A DNA stretch of 39,129 nt, taken from Plakobranchus ocellatus. Taxonomy: Eukaryota > Mollusca > Gastropoda > Plakobranchidae. The notes beneath the pieces are model-generated. The model made no database searches. It saw only the letters and a list, made by a program, of their open reading frames with translations, and had not been told where the DNA came from. Each line of letters starts with the position of its first letter. Within the stretch, counting starts at the first letter, position 1. Shown one piece after another: positions 23,388 through 34,484 of the stretch. Location: contig BLXT01008325.1 of NCBI GenBank assembly GCA_019648995.1, positions 488,327-527,455 of the forward strand. Direction: 5' to 3'. A program made the position numbers and the translations under genes.

Positions 23388-24135
23388 GGGCGGGGGCGGG
23401 ATTATACAAGTCCAATTGTGTCCAACAAGCTTAGGCGACCACAAAACGAAACCACGAGAATGGGAAAAAACCAAGAATGCATATAGCAAGTGATGCTAAT
23501 TGCTATGCACAGGGTCAAAGAAGAAAAAGAGATACGGTACAGCCATACATTGTTTGCACGAAGACAAACCTGTTACTGTTAGGATAGATAAATTAAAACA
23601 GGTGCATGAAGGCAAGGACTACAAGGAGTAGAGTCAAGCCGTTTATATCCAATAAACCCAAACGCATCGCACACACTAAAACGACTCAGATCGCAATGGC
23701 AAACCAACCAGGATGGAAAACAAACGAAATAGTTTGTTTAAATACAATGTGAGGAAAAATAGTAACAAAAAAAAATAAAGGAAAAAACAGGAGAATGTGG
23801 ATAAAGTCGCAGCCGTAAAACACCAACACCTCACCCGTCCGGATACAAAAATATAAAAGAAAGGAAAGGTGGCAGTAACAGTAACACTAGATCCGACCAA
23901 TCGCGAGACACGCAGTGGCTGACCAATCACACTCGTGCTGGGCATCTTCATAGCCGTCTGTTCGAGGACAGCGATAGTGGAAAAAGAAAAGGAGTGGGGG
24001 GTGGAGAAGACTCAATGAGCCTGACCGCTCGAGACGGACAATTGCCGCCGCGGGGCTAATCTGTATATCCACGTACAAATGGAGAGGACACAAAAAGAGG
24101 GAGGAGAACAGTTGGACAGCGTGACCAATCGACGG
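23388..24135. promoter_or_regulatory. Promoter-like region: GC box and cluster of CCAAT boxes
   Basis: GGGCGGGGGCGGG at 23388-23400 is a double Sp1-type GC box. ACCAATC occurs three times on the + strand (23896-23902, 23922-23928, 24124-24130), and CCAAT also at 23649-23653. The stretch 23.88-24.18 kb is CpG-richer than its surroundings. These are the elements of a TATA-less animal promoter. The + orientation of the CCAAT boxes favours a transcript to the right, where the second gap lies, but no first exon could be fixed. Confidence 0.4.
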
Positions 24136-24270
24136 CCAGCGTAGGCTACATCCAAAAGACAGCCAAACGGAAACTTTACGCGCTTAAGAATAGCAAAAAT
24201 TATGCCCACCGTGTTCAAGATTTCACCCAAAAAGGCTTGTTATTCTTTCTTTTACTTTCTCTCTCCTTTT

Positions 24271-24338
24271 CTCTGTCTGTCTGTCTGTCTCCTGAGATCA
24301 CCGCGTAATGGTGGACTGGGTATACCAATAATCAATTC

Positions 24339-24374
<36 letters not shown>

Positions 24375-24387
24375 CTCTCTCTCTCTT
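24271..24387. repeat. (CTGT)n and (CT)n microsatellites with a SINE tail between
   Basis: CTGTCTGTCTGTCTGTCT at 24273-24290, then a SINE-like tail (CCTGAGATCAC at 24291, GTGGACTGGGTATACC at 24311), then a CT run at 24340-24387 broken by GTGT. Confidence 0.75.
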
Positions 24388-24868
24388 TATGTTTTCTATG
24401 ATTCTACACCTCTATGGTTCTCTTTTTTCTCTTAGTTTTTTAAAAATATTTTTGGCTTGCCTTAGAGCTCGGACTTTTACATCCATCTCATGTTCTCTAC
24501 ACCTTCAAACAATATTGTTATGAAACAAACACGCTATCACTCGAATCAATTCAATGTCAATTCGTAGAAAACGATCTTATCTGTTCAGTGAAAAAGATTG
24601 AACACATACGAGGTTAAAGTTGTTTTTCATAGTAACCATCTGTAAAGAAATATCGAGTTCTCATGGTGTTTCATCTCCTGTGTCTATGCGTCAGTCTTTA
24701 TATAGATCTGTAGATGTATATCGAAATTTTATCAAACTGTCAACAGTGTTTAATGTTAAAAAACAGTCTACGTTCACATAAATAGTAAAATAGTAGCGCT
24801 TTTACAAAAGCTGCCTTACACCGCTTAATTTTTATATGCGCTCGTTTCAGGAAAAAAAATTCAAAGGA

Positions 24869-25093
24869 NNNNNNNNNNNNNNNNNNNNNNNNNNNNNNNN
24901 NNNNNNNNNNNNNNNNNNNNNNNNNNNNNNNNNNNNNNNNNNNNNNNNNNNNNNNNNNNNNNNNNNNNNNNNNNNNNNNNNNNNNNNNNNNNNNNNNNNN
25001 NNNNNNNNNNNNNNNNNNNNNNNNNNNNNNNNNNNNNNNNNNNNNNNNNNNNNNNNNNNNNNNNNNNNNNNNNNNNNNNNNNNNNNNNNNNNN
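24869..25093. other. Assembly gap (225 N)
   Basis: All N. A SINE tail in reverse orientation (TATATAGCCAGTCCACAGCG) lies about 55 bp to its right, so a mobile element may be the cause of the gap. Confidence 0.99.
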
Positions 25094-26044
25094 TCTGAAG
25101 ACTCCCTGCTACCTCGCTCCCCAAGAGTTTCTTACTACTATATATATATATATAGCCAGTCCACAGCGATATTTCTGTATAATAATGGAAGCTGAAAAAT
25201 GATATTGCACAAGTTTGAGTCAAATTTTTGGCAAGAAACTATCGCTTTATAGTATAACCATTAAACGACTTGGAAATAAAAAACAGTTTATTGAGATGGT
25301 TAACTTTGTATTTTTAATGTATTGTTGAAAGAGACCTGAACGACTAAAACTTGGCCGCCATTATCTAAGATCTGAGGTGATAATTTTTTCCCCAAATTAA
25401 AAATAAAATCTATTGTTTAAGGAAGACTTATTTTTGTAATTGTTTTTATTTGCTGTCAAATTTTATAAATTGTCAGCAGTTGACTAATATTGTCATTATT
25501 CTCGGAACAATGCTATACGGGCATTATCGGAAATCTTTCTCATTTTTTTTCTCGCACCACTAGTCATGTAATTCAACAGATATCGTTAAATTGGCGCTGA
25601 TCAACTTAAACTCGGCCACACTAATCATCCGAAAGTATTGCGTGTTCCTTATTTATCTTTGCTTTTTAACTATATTGCTTTTGTTAAGATAAACATAATT
25701 TTGCTTAACTCTAAAATTTTCCACAATTGACTAAAATTATCTGCATTCCGTCAACCCTTTTCCCACCATCTGTGTGCTACACCCTGATCTACATTTAAAT
25801 TGAACATAACTCTGAATCGCCAGGACTATTATGCATAAGATTCCATGCAATCTTCAAATTCATTTTATTGAATACTTTGGCATAAATGAAACATTTCTTA
25901 TCTTCACGAGTTGTAAGAAAATGAACATAAGAAAAATCTAAACCTATCCTTACTGGGTGGGTGGTTGGCACCCCTACACTTTTTATATAGTGATACTGGC
26001 TGGGTGAATAACACCTATACATCAAATACAATATATTTTATCAC
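25094..26044. other. Spacer before the zinc-finger array
   Basis: AT-rich, no gene recognised. A TA run lies at 25140-25154. On the - strand, 25148-25170 matches the tail TGTGGACTGGCTA of the SINE family. Confidence 0.6.
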
Positions 26045-26115
26045 GACAACATAAAGAGTGTAATAGTTTTAACGCAATACTCACGGTTTGCAGAGTCCTC
26101 TTCTTCCAACATGGC
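26045..26115 (-). pseudogene. Exon A fragment, unit 1
   Basis: The - strand gives an ATG at about 26112 followed by an EEEDS-like start, then a diverged segment matching the CVKTI part of exon A of the other units. Homology stops near 26045, the left edge of the array. Confidence 0.55.
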
Positions 26116-26364
26116 ACATTAAAATGTCTATTCAAAATAGATGTCAGATCTAATTGACTAAGAAAGTGAAGTAGATGTTGCAAGGTCGAAAATCCCATTT
26201 CGCAAACGAACTAAAGCAGATTTGAAAATGGTCCGAAAATCCGCTAGTAGATCTAAAAATGCGCGCTTCGTTGCTGGCTGTCTATAAGAATGATGCTGTT
26301 CGGACACACAAAGAAAATGAAAGTAGAAAGAAGCCCCTATGCTTACGTGAGTGTCTAATCTATC

Positions 26365-26460
26365 TATCATTGGCCCATGCCTATCTCCAGTTTACGTTAA
26401 ATTCATACATGTAGATATTTCCGGCTTACAATTCGTTTGCATAGTACGTCCTTCTCAGGT
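26365..26460 (-). promoter_or_regulatory. Unit upstream segment with CCAAT box
   Basis: On the - strand it reads GGGCCAATGA at 26367-26376, about 255 bp upstream of the unit's start codon. The same segment recurs in the other units, with the CCAAT box intact near 29357, 30014 and 34351 and mutated near 27300 and 28648. Its promoter role is inferred from position and motif only. Confidence 0.4.
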
Positions 26461-26769
26461 TTTTTCTTCGACCGAGAATTCATAAGTTGTAGAACCGGAA
26501 CTGCCGTCGTAAAAAGGGGAAAAAAAAAGAACGAAGGAGCCAAAACTTTGCAAAAAAACCCTCAATCCTATTTAAACCAGGCAAGGAACAGGGGTTGCCT
26601 CTGCCTATCGAAAAAAAAAAAACTTGACCTTTTCTTGTGACAGAATCCCGTAGTTTGAAAACAAACATGGACACACAATAAAAAGCAAACAAACAAAACA
26701 TAGCAAAAACGCTAAAATCAAGGGCAAGGCAAAATCCACTATGTACACACAAAAAAAAATAAACCCCAC

Positions 26770-27045
26770 CTTGTAATTTTTTTCTGCTTTTACTAGTCTC
26801 ACGCGTCCTGGTCGTTTCACGTGTGCCAGCGGAGCATTTGTTCTTGAGCTCCCATAGTTACTTTCTTCATTGCAAAAGACAAAGCCAGCCTCCTTGACCT
26901 TCCTGAAGTAGTCTGAAAAATATTCCCCTACATTAAGCTTTTCTTGGAGCCATTTCTACTCAAACCTGTTTTTCACAGCCTAGTCGATAGTTTTTATCCA
27001 AGATTCACGACCAACAGAGTCCTCTTCTTTTATATTGGCACATGA
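26770..27045 (-). pseudogene. Exon A pseudo-copy, unit 2 (zinc finger)
   Basis: Reads IKEEDSVGRES, IKTID-stop-AVKNRFE-stop-KWLQEKL, then YFSDYF and GFVFC, then breaks. The second Cys region and the following bases are deleted or frameshifted. Exon B is missing in this unit: the sequence jumps from exon A to the intron-like segment near 26765. Confidence 0.7.
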
Positions 27046-27617
27046 AAATATCAACTCATAATGTATATCTAGATCTAGATCTAAATCAATGAAAAAGTAA
27101 AGTAGATGTCCCAAGGTCGAAAATTCAATTCCGTAAATGAACTGAAAGAGAATTGAAAATAGTCCGAAAATCCCCAAGGAGATCTAAAATGCACGCTTCG
27201 TTGCTAGCTGTCCACAAGAATGACGCTGTTAGGACATATAAAGAAAATCAACGCAGAAAGAAGCCCCTTCGCTTGCGTGAGGGGTCTAATCTATCTCTCA
27301 TTGACCCATGACTAGCGCTAGTTTGCGTGGAATTCATTTATAAGCGGAGATTGTTCCGGCTTATAGTTCGTTCGCTCGAACCGTCGTTCTCAGTTTTTTC
27401 GTTGGGCGAGAAATTAATAGGTTGTAGAACCGGAGCTCCTGTCGCGAGGAAAAAAAAAACAAAACGGATGTGCCCTTGAAACATAAACTTTAACTTTTCG
27501 CGTGACTGAATACCGTACTTTGAAAATAATCCTGCATATATAATAAAAAACCAACCAAACAAAACCATGGCATTGCCTAAAAGAACATCAAGGAAAGAAC
27601 TTCTATGAACACACAAA

Positions 27618-27970
27618 AAAATATTCACCACCGAGAGTCATAATGCTTTATCTTCTTTGCTGTTTTCAATACGGGCTCATCCTTTTTCTTCAGGTGAGGT
27701 CTACCAAGGTAGGCATGTCTCTCAGCATCAGCTTCTGCCTATGGAGTTTCAGCATGGGTCTTTCTTTTAGCAGTCTCCAGAGCCCTCTGCTTGGATTTGA
27801 TTCTAGATCCTTGCACATGATGACATAAGGGCTCATCAACAGGACTGATCTTAATAGCAGCTCTGTGAAAGTATTAGAATGAAGGTATTCTTCAGTCTGC
27901 AAGACATACTGCACTCTCTGAGAGGCCTCAGCTATGGAGGGGGACATCCTCTTAGACTTTACACCCAAGA
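27618..27970 (-). pseudogene. Exon B pseudo-copy, unit 3 (Lys/Arg-rich)
   Basis: Conserved parts read ASQRVQYVLQ, SPVDEPLCHHVQGSRIK, then ALETAKRKTHAETP, a stop in place of Gln, then AEADAERHAYLGRP and KKKDEP. A frameshift separates the first part from the rest. The splice donor is changed to GTGAAT. I do not recognise the domain; it is basic, Ala-rich and probably helical. Confidence 0.7.
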
Positions 27971-27984
27971 CATTGTTAAGCAGA

Positions 27985-28398
27985 CTAAAACCACCTCGTT
28001 CTTAGGAGCTCCATACGAAATAATTGGCAAAGAAATAGTGTCAGCGGGAACACTTCCTTCCTCTTAAGAATTCAGTTTCTGAAACATTGCAAGCAAAGAC
28101 GGTTGAGTTTGACTGTCACTTTTCTGTGCTTTTTCTTTTGTCACGTGTCCTGGTCGTTTCACGTGAGCTTTGACAGCCTTCGTTCCTTAGTTCCTGAGCT
28201 CTCATAATTAGTCTCACCATTGCTGGTTGTGCAGAAGACAAAGCCAGCCTCCTTGAGCAGTCTGAAAGAATATTACCCTCCATCAAGCTTTTCTTGCAAG
28301 CCATTTCTACTCACCTTGCTATTCACAGTCTGATCGATAGTTTTGATGAAAGACGCACGACCAAAATTGCCTTCTTCTTTTACCATAGCGCGTAAATA
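27985..28398 (-). pseudogene. Exon A pseudo-copy, unit 3 (zinc finger), the most complete
   Basis: ATG at about 28384, then VKEEGNFGRASFIKTIDQTV; the downstream frame is broken. The last part is open: AHVKRPGHVTKEKAQK, SDSQTQPSLLAMFQKLNS, stop, EEGSVPADTISLPIISYGAP. Taken with the other copies the domain pattern is W-L, then C-x2-C/F, then Y-G-S-S-G-T-K-A-L-L-T-H-V-K-R-P-G-H, a C2H2 finger of the BED type found at the N-terminus of hAT-like transposases and domesticated relatives. The family call is by pattern, not by search. Confidence 0.65.
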
Positions 28399-29021
28399 TG
28401 TCAAATCAGAAGAAATGTTCTAGATTTACTTGAATAAGAAAGTGAAGTAGGTGTCGCAAAGTAGAAAATCCAATTCCGCAAACGAACTGAAAGAGAATTT
28501 AAAATGGTCCGAAAATCCGCAAGGGGATCTAAAAATGCACGCTTCGTTCCTGGTGTCCACAAATAGATGCTAATCGATCACACAAGAAAATGAAAGTACG
28601 AGCAGAAAGAAGGCCCTGCACTTGGGCGAAGGTCTTATCTTTCTCCCATTGTCCAATGCATATCTCCGATTTGTTTGAAATGCATAACCAAAGATTGTTC
28701 GGGCTTACAGTTCGTTCGCCCGGACCTTCGTCCTTGGTTTTTCGATCGCCGAGAAGATGATTAGTTGCAGATTCGTCGCGAGAAAAAAAAAAAAAAACGG
28801 GGAGCCCAAACTTCGCGAAAAAGATGAAAGTCCGGATAAACGAGGGAAAGGCCAGAGATGCCCTTTGCCCTTGAAAAAATTTTCGAACTTTGCGTGACTG
28901 AATAGCGTACCTTCAAAACAATCATGCATACACAATAAAAAGCAAAAAAAAACAATACCATGACAATAATGCTGAAAAGAAGAGCAGAGAAAAAAACACT
29001 ATGACTAAAGAAAAAAAAAAT

Positions 29022-29312
29022 GCTCACCACCTACAGTCATTAGGCTTTTTTAACCTCTTTGCTGTTTTGAAAAAGGAATCGGCTTTTCTCTTCAGGTCAG
29101 GAGAACCAATTTACGCATGTCTCTCAACATCAGCTTCTGCCTGTGGAGTTTCACCATGGGTCTTTCTTTTAGCATTCTCCAGAGCCTTCTGCTTGGCTTT
29201 GATTCTAGATCTTCGGCCATGATGACACAAGGCATCATCAATAGGACTGAATTTAATTATAAGTCTTTGAAAGTATTGGATTTAATTTTTTTCCGCCTGC
29301 AGGAACTATTTT
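29022..29312 (-). pseudogene. Exon B pseudo-copy, unit 4
   Basis: The - strand carries the same ordered words (CATCATGnCCGAAGATCTAG, GCTTTTGAG-like, AGGCAGAAGCTGATG) with frameshifts. The donor GTGAGC is kept at 29026-29021. Exon A of this unit is absent: the sequence jumps from exon B to the upstream CCAAT segment at about 29312. Confidence 0.65.
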
Positions 29313-29751
29313 GAAAGAAGCCCCTGAGTTTGAGCGAGGGGTCTAATCTATCTCTCATTGGCCCATGCCTATCTCTGGTTGGCGTGAAATTCATAATCGC
29401 AGATTGTTCCGGCTTACAGCTCGTTTGCGCGGATCGTCGCTCTCAGAATTTTTGTTGGCCGAGAAATAAATAAGTTGAAGCATCGGAGCTACCCTCGCGA
29501 AAAAAGAAAAAGAAAGAACGAAGAAGCCAAAACTTCGCAAAAAAAGAAGATCATCCGGTTAAACCATGGAAAGGGGAGGGATGCCCTCTGCTCATGAAAA
29601 AAGCACTTCACCTTTTCGTGTGACTGAATTAGCGTACTTTGAAAACAAGCAAACATGCACACACAATAAAAAGCAAACAAACAAAATCATGGCAAAAATG
29701 CTAAAATCAGGAACAAGGAAAGAAGCACTATCACAACAAAAAAAAAAGTAC

Positions 29752-29862
29752 TCACCAGTTATGGTCAAAAGGCTTTTCAAGCTTCTTTGCTGATTTGAAG
29801 AAGGGTTCAGATTTTCTTTTTAGGTTGGGTCTACCAAAGTAGGCATGTCTCTCAACTGAAAG
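29752..29862 (-). pseudogene. Exon B fragment, unit 5
   Basis: It reads ERHAYFGRPNLKRKSEPFFK, then SAKKLEKPFDHNW, and is open across the fragment, ending at a GTGAGT donor (about 29755-29750). The 5' part and all of exon A are deleted. Confidence 0.7.
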
Positions 29863-30036
29863 AGTTTTGAAAATAGTCCGAAAACCTGCAAGTAAATTAA
29901 AAAGTGCACACTTCGTCGCTGGCTGTCCACAAGAAAGACGCTGTTCGGTCACATACAAAAACAAAATTAGAAAGAAGCCGTTGCATTCGTTCGAGGGGTC
30001 TAATCCATCTCCCATTGGCCCAGAAGACAACAAGAG

Positions 30037-32241
30037 TGGGCCAATGGTGATGTTTAGATCGAAAGACACAAGACAATGAAGTTTACGCATGCTGATTTTA
30101 ACATGGCGATAACACAATGCGGTCGAAAAGGACCAATATAGGTAAGAGAATCGAGATGACATAAGTAGGTGAGGATAGAAGCATGATGTCTTTAGATCAT
30201 CATGACACAAGACAGTGGAAGTTAACCAGTTCAGATGTATAGACCCAGATGGCACGAAAGAGTATAAGACACCTGTGAAGATATGTAGATCGATATGACA
30301 CAAGATGGTAAAAGTAGATCCATGAATATATAGAAATCGATATGACACAAGACATTGAGATCGAACACAGAGAGATATGTATTTCGAGCTATCAGAAGAC
30401 TGTGAGAATAGAGCCATGACGATGTATAGATCTAGACGAGAAAGGCGGTGAAAGTGGACTCATAATATGAAGGTCGAGGCGAAACAAGGCAGTGGAAAAG
30501 GACTCGAGGTTACATGTATATCGAGATGAAACATGCCGGTGGAAGTGTACCCATTAAGATATGTAGACTGACATGACATAAGATGATAAACGCGAACTCG
30601 TGCATAAATGTGGATCAAGATGGCACAAAAACGTAGAACTACACCCATGCAGATATGTAGGTAAAGATACACAAGAAAGTGGAGGTAGACCACTGCAGAA
30701 ATGTAGATTGAGATGTATTAAGGCATTGGAAAAGAGCCACTGCAGAAATATAGATGGAGATGAACCAAGACATTGGACCCAAGTGATGTTTAGAACGAGA
30801 TTACATAAGTCAATGGAAGAGACCAATGAAGATATGAAGATCGAGATGAGTCAAGACGGTGGAGGTACATCCATGCTGATGAGCAGATCGAGAGGAGACA
30901 AGATGGTGGAAGTGAACAAATGTAGATGTATAGGTCGAGATGGATCTAGACAGTAAAAGTGGACGTATGGTGATGTTTAGGCCGAGAAGACAGAAGAAGG
31001 TGGATATACATCAATACTGATATATGTATCAAGATCATGCAACACTGTCAAGGTAGATCCATGCTGGTATGTAGATCGAGAAGACTCAAGACGTGGGATA
31101 GCGGGTCGAAAGAGAAAAAAAATTATATAGATCGACATGGAAAAAAACGTGAAAGTGGACTAAAACTGACATGCAGATGAGATAATACAAGACGGTGGAA
31201 ATGGATTGGTTGACATGTCAGAATCAAAATGGCACAAGGACGTGAGGGTGGAAACATGATGCATTTAGATCAAGATGACACAAGACGAATAAACTCAACT
31301 GTGATGTATTTGGATCGAAATGACCAAAGACCATTCGAATCCATTGCACCCTTTCAGATATGTAGATTGAGATAGCACACGATTGTGAAAATTGACCAGG
31401 CTGGCATAGATATAGAGACGGTAACAGACGGTGGATAAATTAAAAATGCTGATATTTAGATGAATGTAATAAAAGACGGTGAAATTTGATCCGTTTTGAT
31501 AGGTAGATCAAAATGACACAAGACAGTAGAAGTGAACTCATGCACATATATAGATTGAGAGGAAACGAGGCGATTGAAGTGGGCTCGTGGAAATGTGCCG
31601 ATCGAGATGATACATCACAGTGGAATTTGATTATTTTAGATATTTAAACTGAGAAGACGTAGAAGCAAGACTGAGATAACATAAGATTGGGAAAATTGAC
31701 CCATACTGGTATAGATATCGGCAAAACTTGATCCGTCTAGACATGCAGATCGAGATGACACAAGACAGCGGAAGTAAAACCTTGCAGATATGTAGATCGA
31801 GATAATACAAGACTGTGGAAGTGAACCCAAATCGATGTGTAAATCGAGATGACAAAATACAGTGGAATGGGATCTGTTCACATATTTATAGTGAGAAGAC
31901 GCAAGATGGGGGAAGTGAGACTGAGATAACATAAGATTGTGAAATTGATCCATGCTGTAATAGATATCGAGACGACACAAGACCATCGATAAGTTTAAAA
32001 TGCTGATAGTTAGATAAAGATACCAAAAGACCGGGAAATTTAACCCTTTTGGATAAGTTGAACGAGATGACAAAAGAGGCTGGAAGCGGACCCAAAGAGA
32101 CAAGAGATATGAAAATTGAGATGAAATAAAAAGTGCAAGGTAGCTTATGCTGATACATAGATCCAAATGAAACAAGACAATGGAAGTGTTTTCGATATAT
32201 GTAGATATATAGACCGAGATCACACAATATTGTTGAAGTGG
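30037..32241. repeat. 47-bp minisatellite, array 1 (about 46 units)
   Basis: Diverged units of 46-48 bp with the consensus words GATATGTAGATCGAGATGAC, ACAAGACGGTGGAAGTG, and a variable GGACCCATGCn. It lies between the two halves of one zinc-finger unit: the left flank ends CATTGGCCCA and the right flank resumes at GAATTCATA, adjacent positions of the unit consensus apart from about 22 bases. Long open frames on both strands come from the low stop density of the repeat and are not genes. Confidence 0.9.
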
Positions 32242-32632
32242 AATTGTAGAATTCATATGCAAACTGTTACGGCTTACAGTTCGTTAACTTGGACTGTCGT
32301 TCTCAGACTATTCGTTACCCGAGAAACTAAATCTTTATGGAATTGAAGGCTTCGACGTGAAAAAAAAATGATGATTCGAAACGTCCCAAAAAGCCAAAAG
32401 TTTGGTTAAGAAAAAAAAAAACAAAAAAAAAACAACAGGGGTGCTCTCTGCCCTTGAAAAAAAAAACATGCATTTTTCGCATGACTAAATACCGCACTTT
32501 GAAAACAATCCTGCAAATACAATTAAAAGAAAATGAACAAACCCATGGCATTAATGCCGAAAAAAAAAGAGCGAGGAAAAAACTACTGTGAAGAAAAAGA
32601 AAAAAAAAATTACTCACCACCTAGATAAGCTT
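32242..32632 (-). repeat. Unit segment right of the minisatellite
   Basis: It contains the GGCTTACAGTTCGTT block, the poly-A segments and the intron-like segment, ending at an exon B donor (GTGAGT on -, at about 32617-32612). Exon B itself is lost: after ACCACCTAG the sequence jumps to another unit. Confidence 0.7.
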
Positions 32633-33312
32633 GTCCATCCGCATCACCTCCCGTCGCGAAAAAAAACATTGGAGGAGCCGAAACTTCGCAAATAACTCGA
32701 ATGTCCAGTCAATTCAGGAATTCCAAAAAAAAAAAAAGTTTAGAACTGTTCGTATCACGCATAAGAAAGGCATGCATACACAATAAAAGCAAAAAAATTA
32801 AACCATGGCTGAGAAGAAAGGCAAGGATTAAAACTACTATGAGCACTTAAAAAAATACTCATCACCTGGAATCATAAGGCTTTTTTCAGCTTCTTTGCTG
32901 ATTTGAAGAAGGGATCCACTATTCTAGATTGTTCCAGCTTACAGTTCGTTCGCCCGGACCGTCGTTCTCAGGTTTTTCGTTAGCCGAGAAATTAAATAAT
33001 TGTAGATTTGGAACTCCCGTCGCGAATAAAAGGGAGCCGAAACTTCGCAAAAAAGACGTACGTCCGGTTAAATTAAGGAAAGGACCGGATGCCCGTTGCC
33101 CTTGAAAAATTAAACTTGAACTTTTTGACTGAATACACTACTTTGAATCAATCATGACAAAACCATGACAATAATGCTGAAAAGAAGACCAATGAAAGAA
33201 CCACTATGACTAAAAAAAAAAAAAAAAGACTTACCACCTGGAGTCATAAGGGTTTTTCAACTTCTTCACTGATGCGGAGAATGGCTCCACTTTTCTCTTC
33301 ACGTCATGTCGC
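32633..33312 (-). repeat. Two truncated zinc-finger units
   Basis: Two short partial units: the first from the CGTCGCGAAAAAAAAC block to an exon B remnant at 32866-32915, the second from ATTGTTCCAGCTTACAGTTC to an exon B remnant at 33233-33308 (reads DDVKRKVEPF-like and KKLKNPYDSR) with donor GTAAGT. Confidence 0.65.
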
Positions 33313-33445
33313 GTTAGTAAATGTCGCACTTTGAAAGCAAACATGCACACACAATAAAAAGCACAGACAAAACCATGGCAATAATGCTGAAAAGAAGTAC
33401 AAGAAAAGAACAACTATGACCACTTGAAAAAAAAACAAAAAACTC

Positions 33446-33790
33446 ACCGCCTGAGGCATAATGCTTTTTTGACTTCTTTGCTGATTTAAAGAAGGGCTCA
33501 TCTTTTCTCTTCAGGTCAGATCTACTAAGGTAGGCATGCCTCTCAGCATCAGCTTCTCCCTGTGGAGTTTCAGCATAGGCCTTTCTTTTAGCATTCTCCA
33601 GAGCCTTCTGCACGGCTTTGATTCTAGATCTTTGCACATGATGACACAATGCCTCATCAACAGGACTGAACTTAATATCAGCTCTGAGAAAGTATTGGAT
33701 TGAACTTTTTTTCAGCCTGCAGGACATACTTTATGCTCTGATAGGCTTCAGCTGTGGAGATGGACATCATATTAGACTTTACATCGTAAT
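33446..33790 (-). pseudogene. Exon B pseudo-copy, best open copy
   Basis: It reads SIQYFLRADIKFSPVDEALC, HHVQRSRIKAVQKALENAKR, KAYAETPQGEADAERHAYLS, then KRKDEPFFKSAKKSKKHYA, and ends at a perfect donor GTGAGT (33447-33442). Upstream, MSISTAEAYQSIKYVLQAEK lies in another frame, separated by a run of seven A. About 95 open codons without a stop after so much decay elsewhere make this the copy to use for a homology search. Confidence 0.7.
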
Positions 33791-34115
33791 ATTTTTAAGC
33801 ATACTAAAACCACCATGTTTTGAGGAGCTCCATACGAAATAGTTGACTGTATCTTGTTCTGCTTTTACTTTTGTCACTTAAAAGCAGAGCATTATTTTGC
33901 TTCTAGCCCCCATACTTTTGTCATTGCAGATTGTGCGTAAGACAAAGCGAGCCTCCTTGGGCTTTCCTAGGCAGTCTGAAAAATGTTGACCTACGTCAAG
34001 CTTTTCTTGGAGCCATACCTACTCAAACCTGTTTTTCATAGCCTTGTCGATAGTTTTGATGCAAGACTCAGTACCAACAGAGTCCTTATTTTATCACGGC
34101 GCATAACAATGTCAA
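33791..34115 (-). pseudogene. Exon A pseudo-copy next to the best exon B
   Basis: The start is changed to GTG near 34097. Then IKTIDKAMKNRFE-stop in the common frame, and a diverged zinc-finger part. The 3' part (EHGGFSMLNN or its frameshifted version) runs straight into exon B with no intron. Confidence 0.6.
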
Positions 34116-34484
34116 CTCAGAATAGATATCTAGATCTAATTGAATATGAAAGTGGAGTTGATGTCGTAAGGCAGAAAATAAAATTCTGCACATGAACAGA
34201 TAAAAAAATTAGTCAGAATCCGCACGGAGATCTAGAAATGCATGCATCGTCACTGGCTGTCTACCACAATGACGCTGTGCTGTAACACAAGAAAATAAAA
34301 GTAGGAAGTGGCCTCTGCGCTTGTGCGATAGGGGGTCTAATCTATCTCTAATTGGTCCATGCCTATCTCTGGTTTGTGTAAAATTCATAACCGGAGAAAA
34401 TGTTCCGGCTTACAATTCTTTCGCCCGGACCGTCGTTCTCAGGTTTTTCGTTGGCTGAGAGTTGTAAAAATGGAAATCTCGTCG

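Noticed and set aside
25795-26031. 78-codon frame on the - strand left of the array, tested as a downstream exon of the zinc-finger unit
   Set aside because: No similarity to exon A or B and no recognisable domain.
26079-26084. GTGAGT on the - strand right after the exon A start of unit 1, taken at first for a real splice donor
   Set aside because: The similarity with exon A of the other units continues past it to about 26045 (TTGCGTTAAAACTATT against TTGCATCAAAACTATC), so it is a mutated piece of exon A.
28138-28168. Two CACGTG E-boxes in exon A
   Set aside because: They fall on His-Val codons of the zinc-finger stretch (THVKRPGHV) and are better explained by coding history than by regulation.
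29752-32262. Open frames of 208 and 221 codons on the - strand and 118 codons on the + strand within the minisatellite
   Set aside because: They follow the 47-bp repeat, which has few stops in any frame. The period is not a multiple of three, so each passes through shifted versions of the repeat, and the codons show no protein-like conservation. Only the part over 29752-29862 belongs to exon B.
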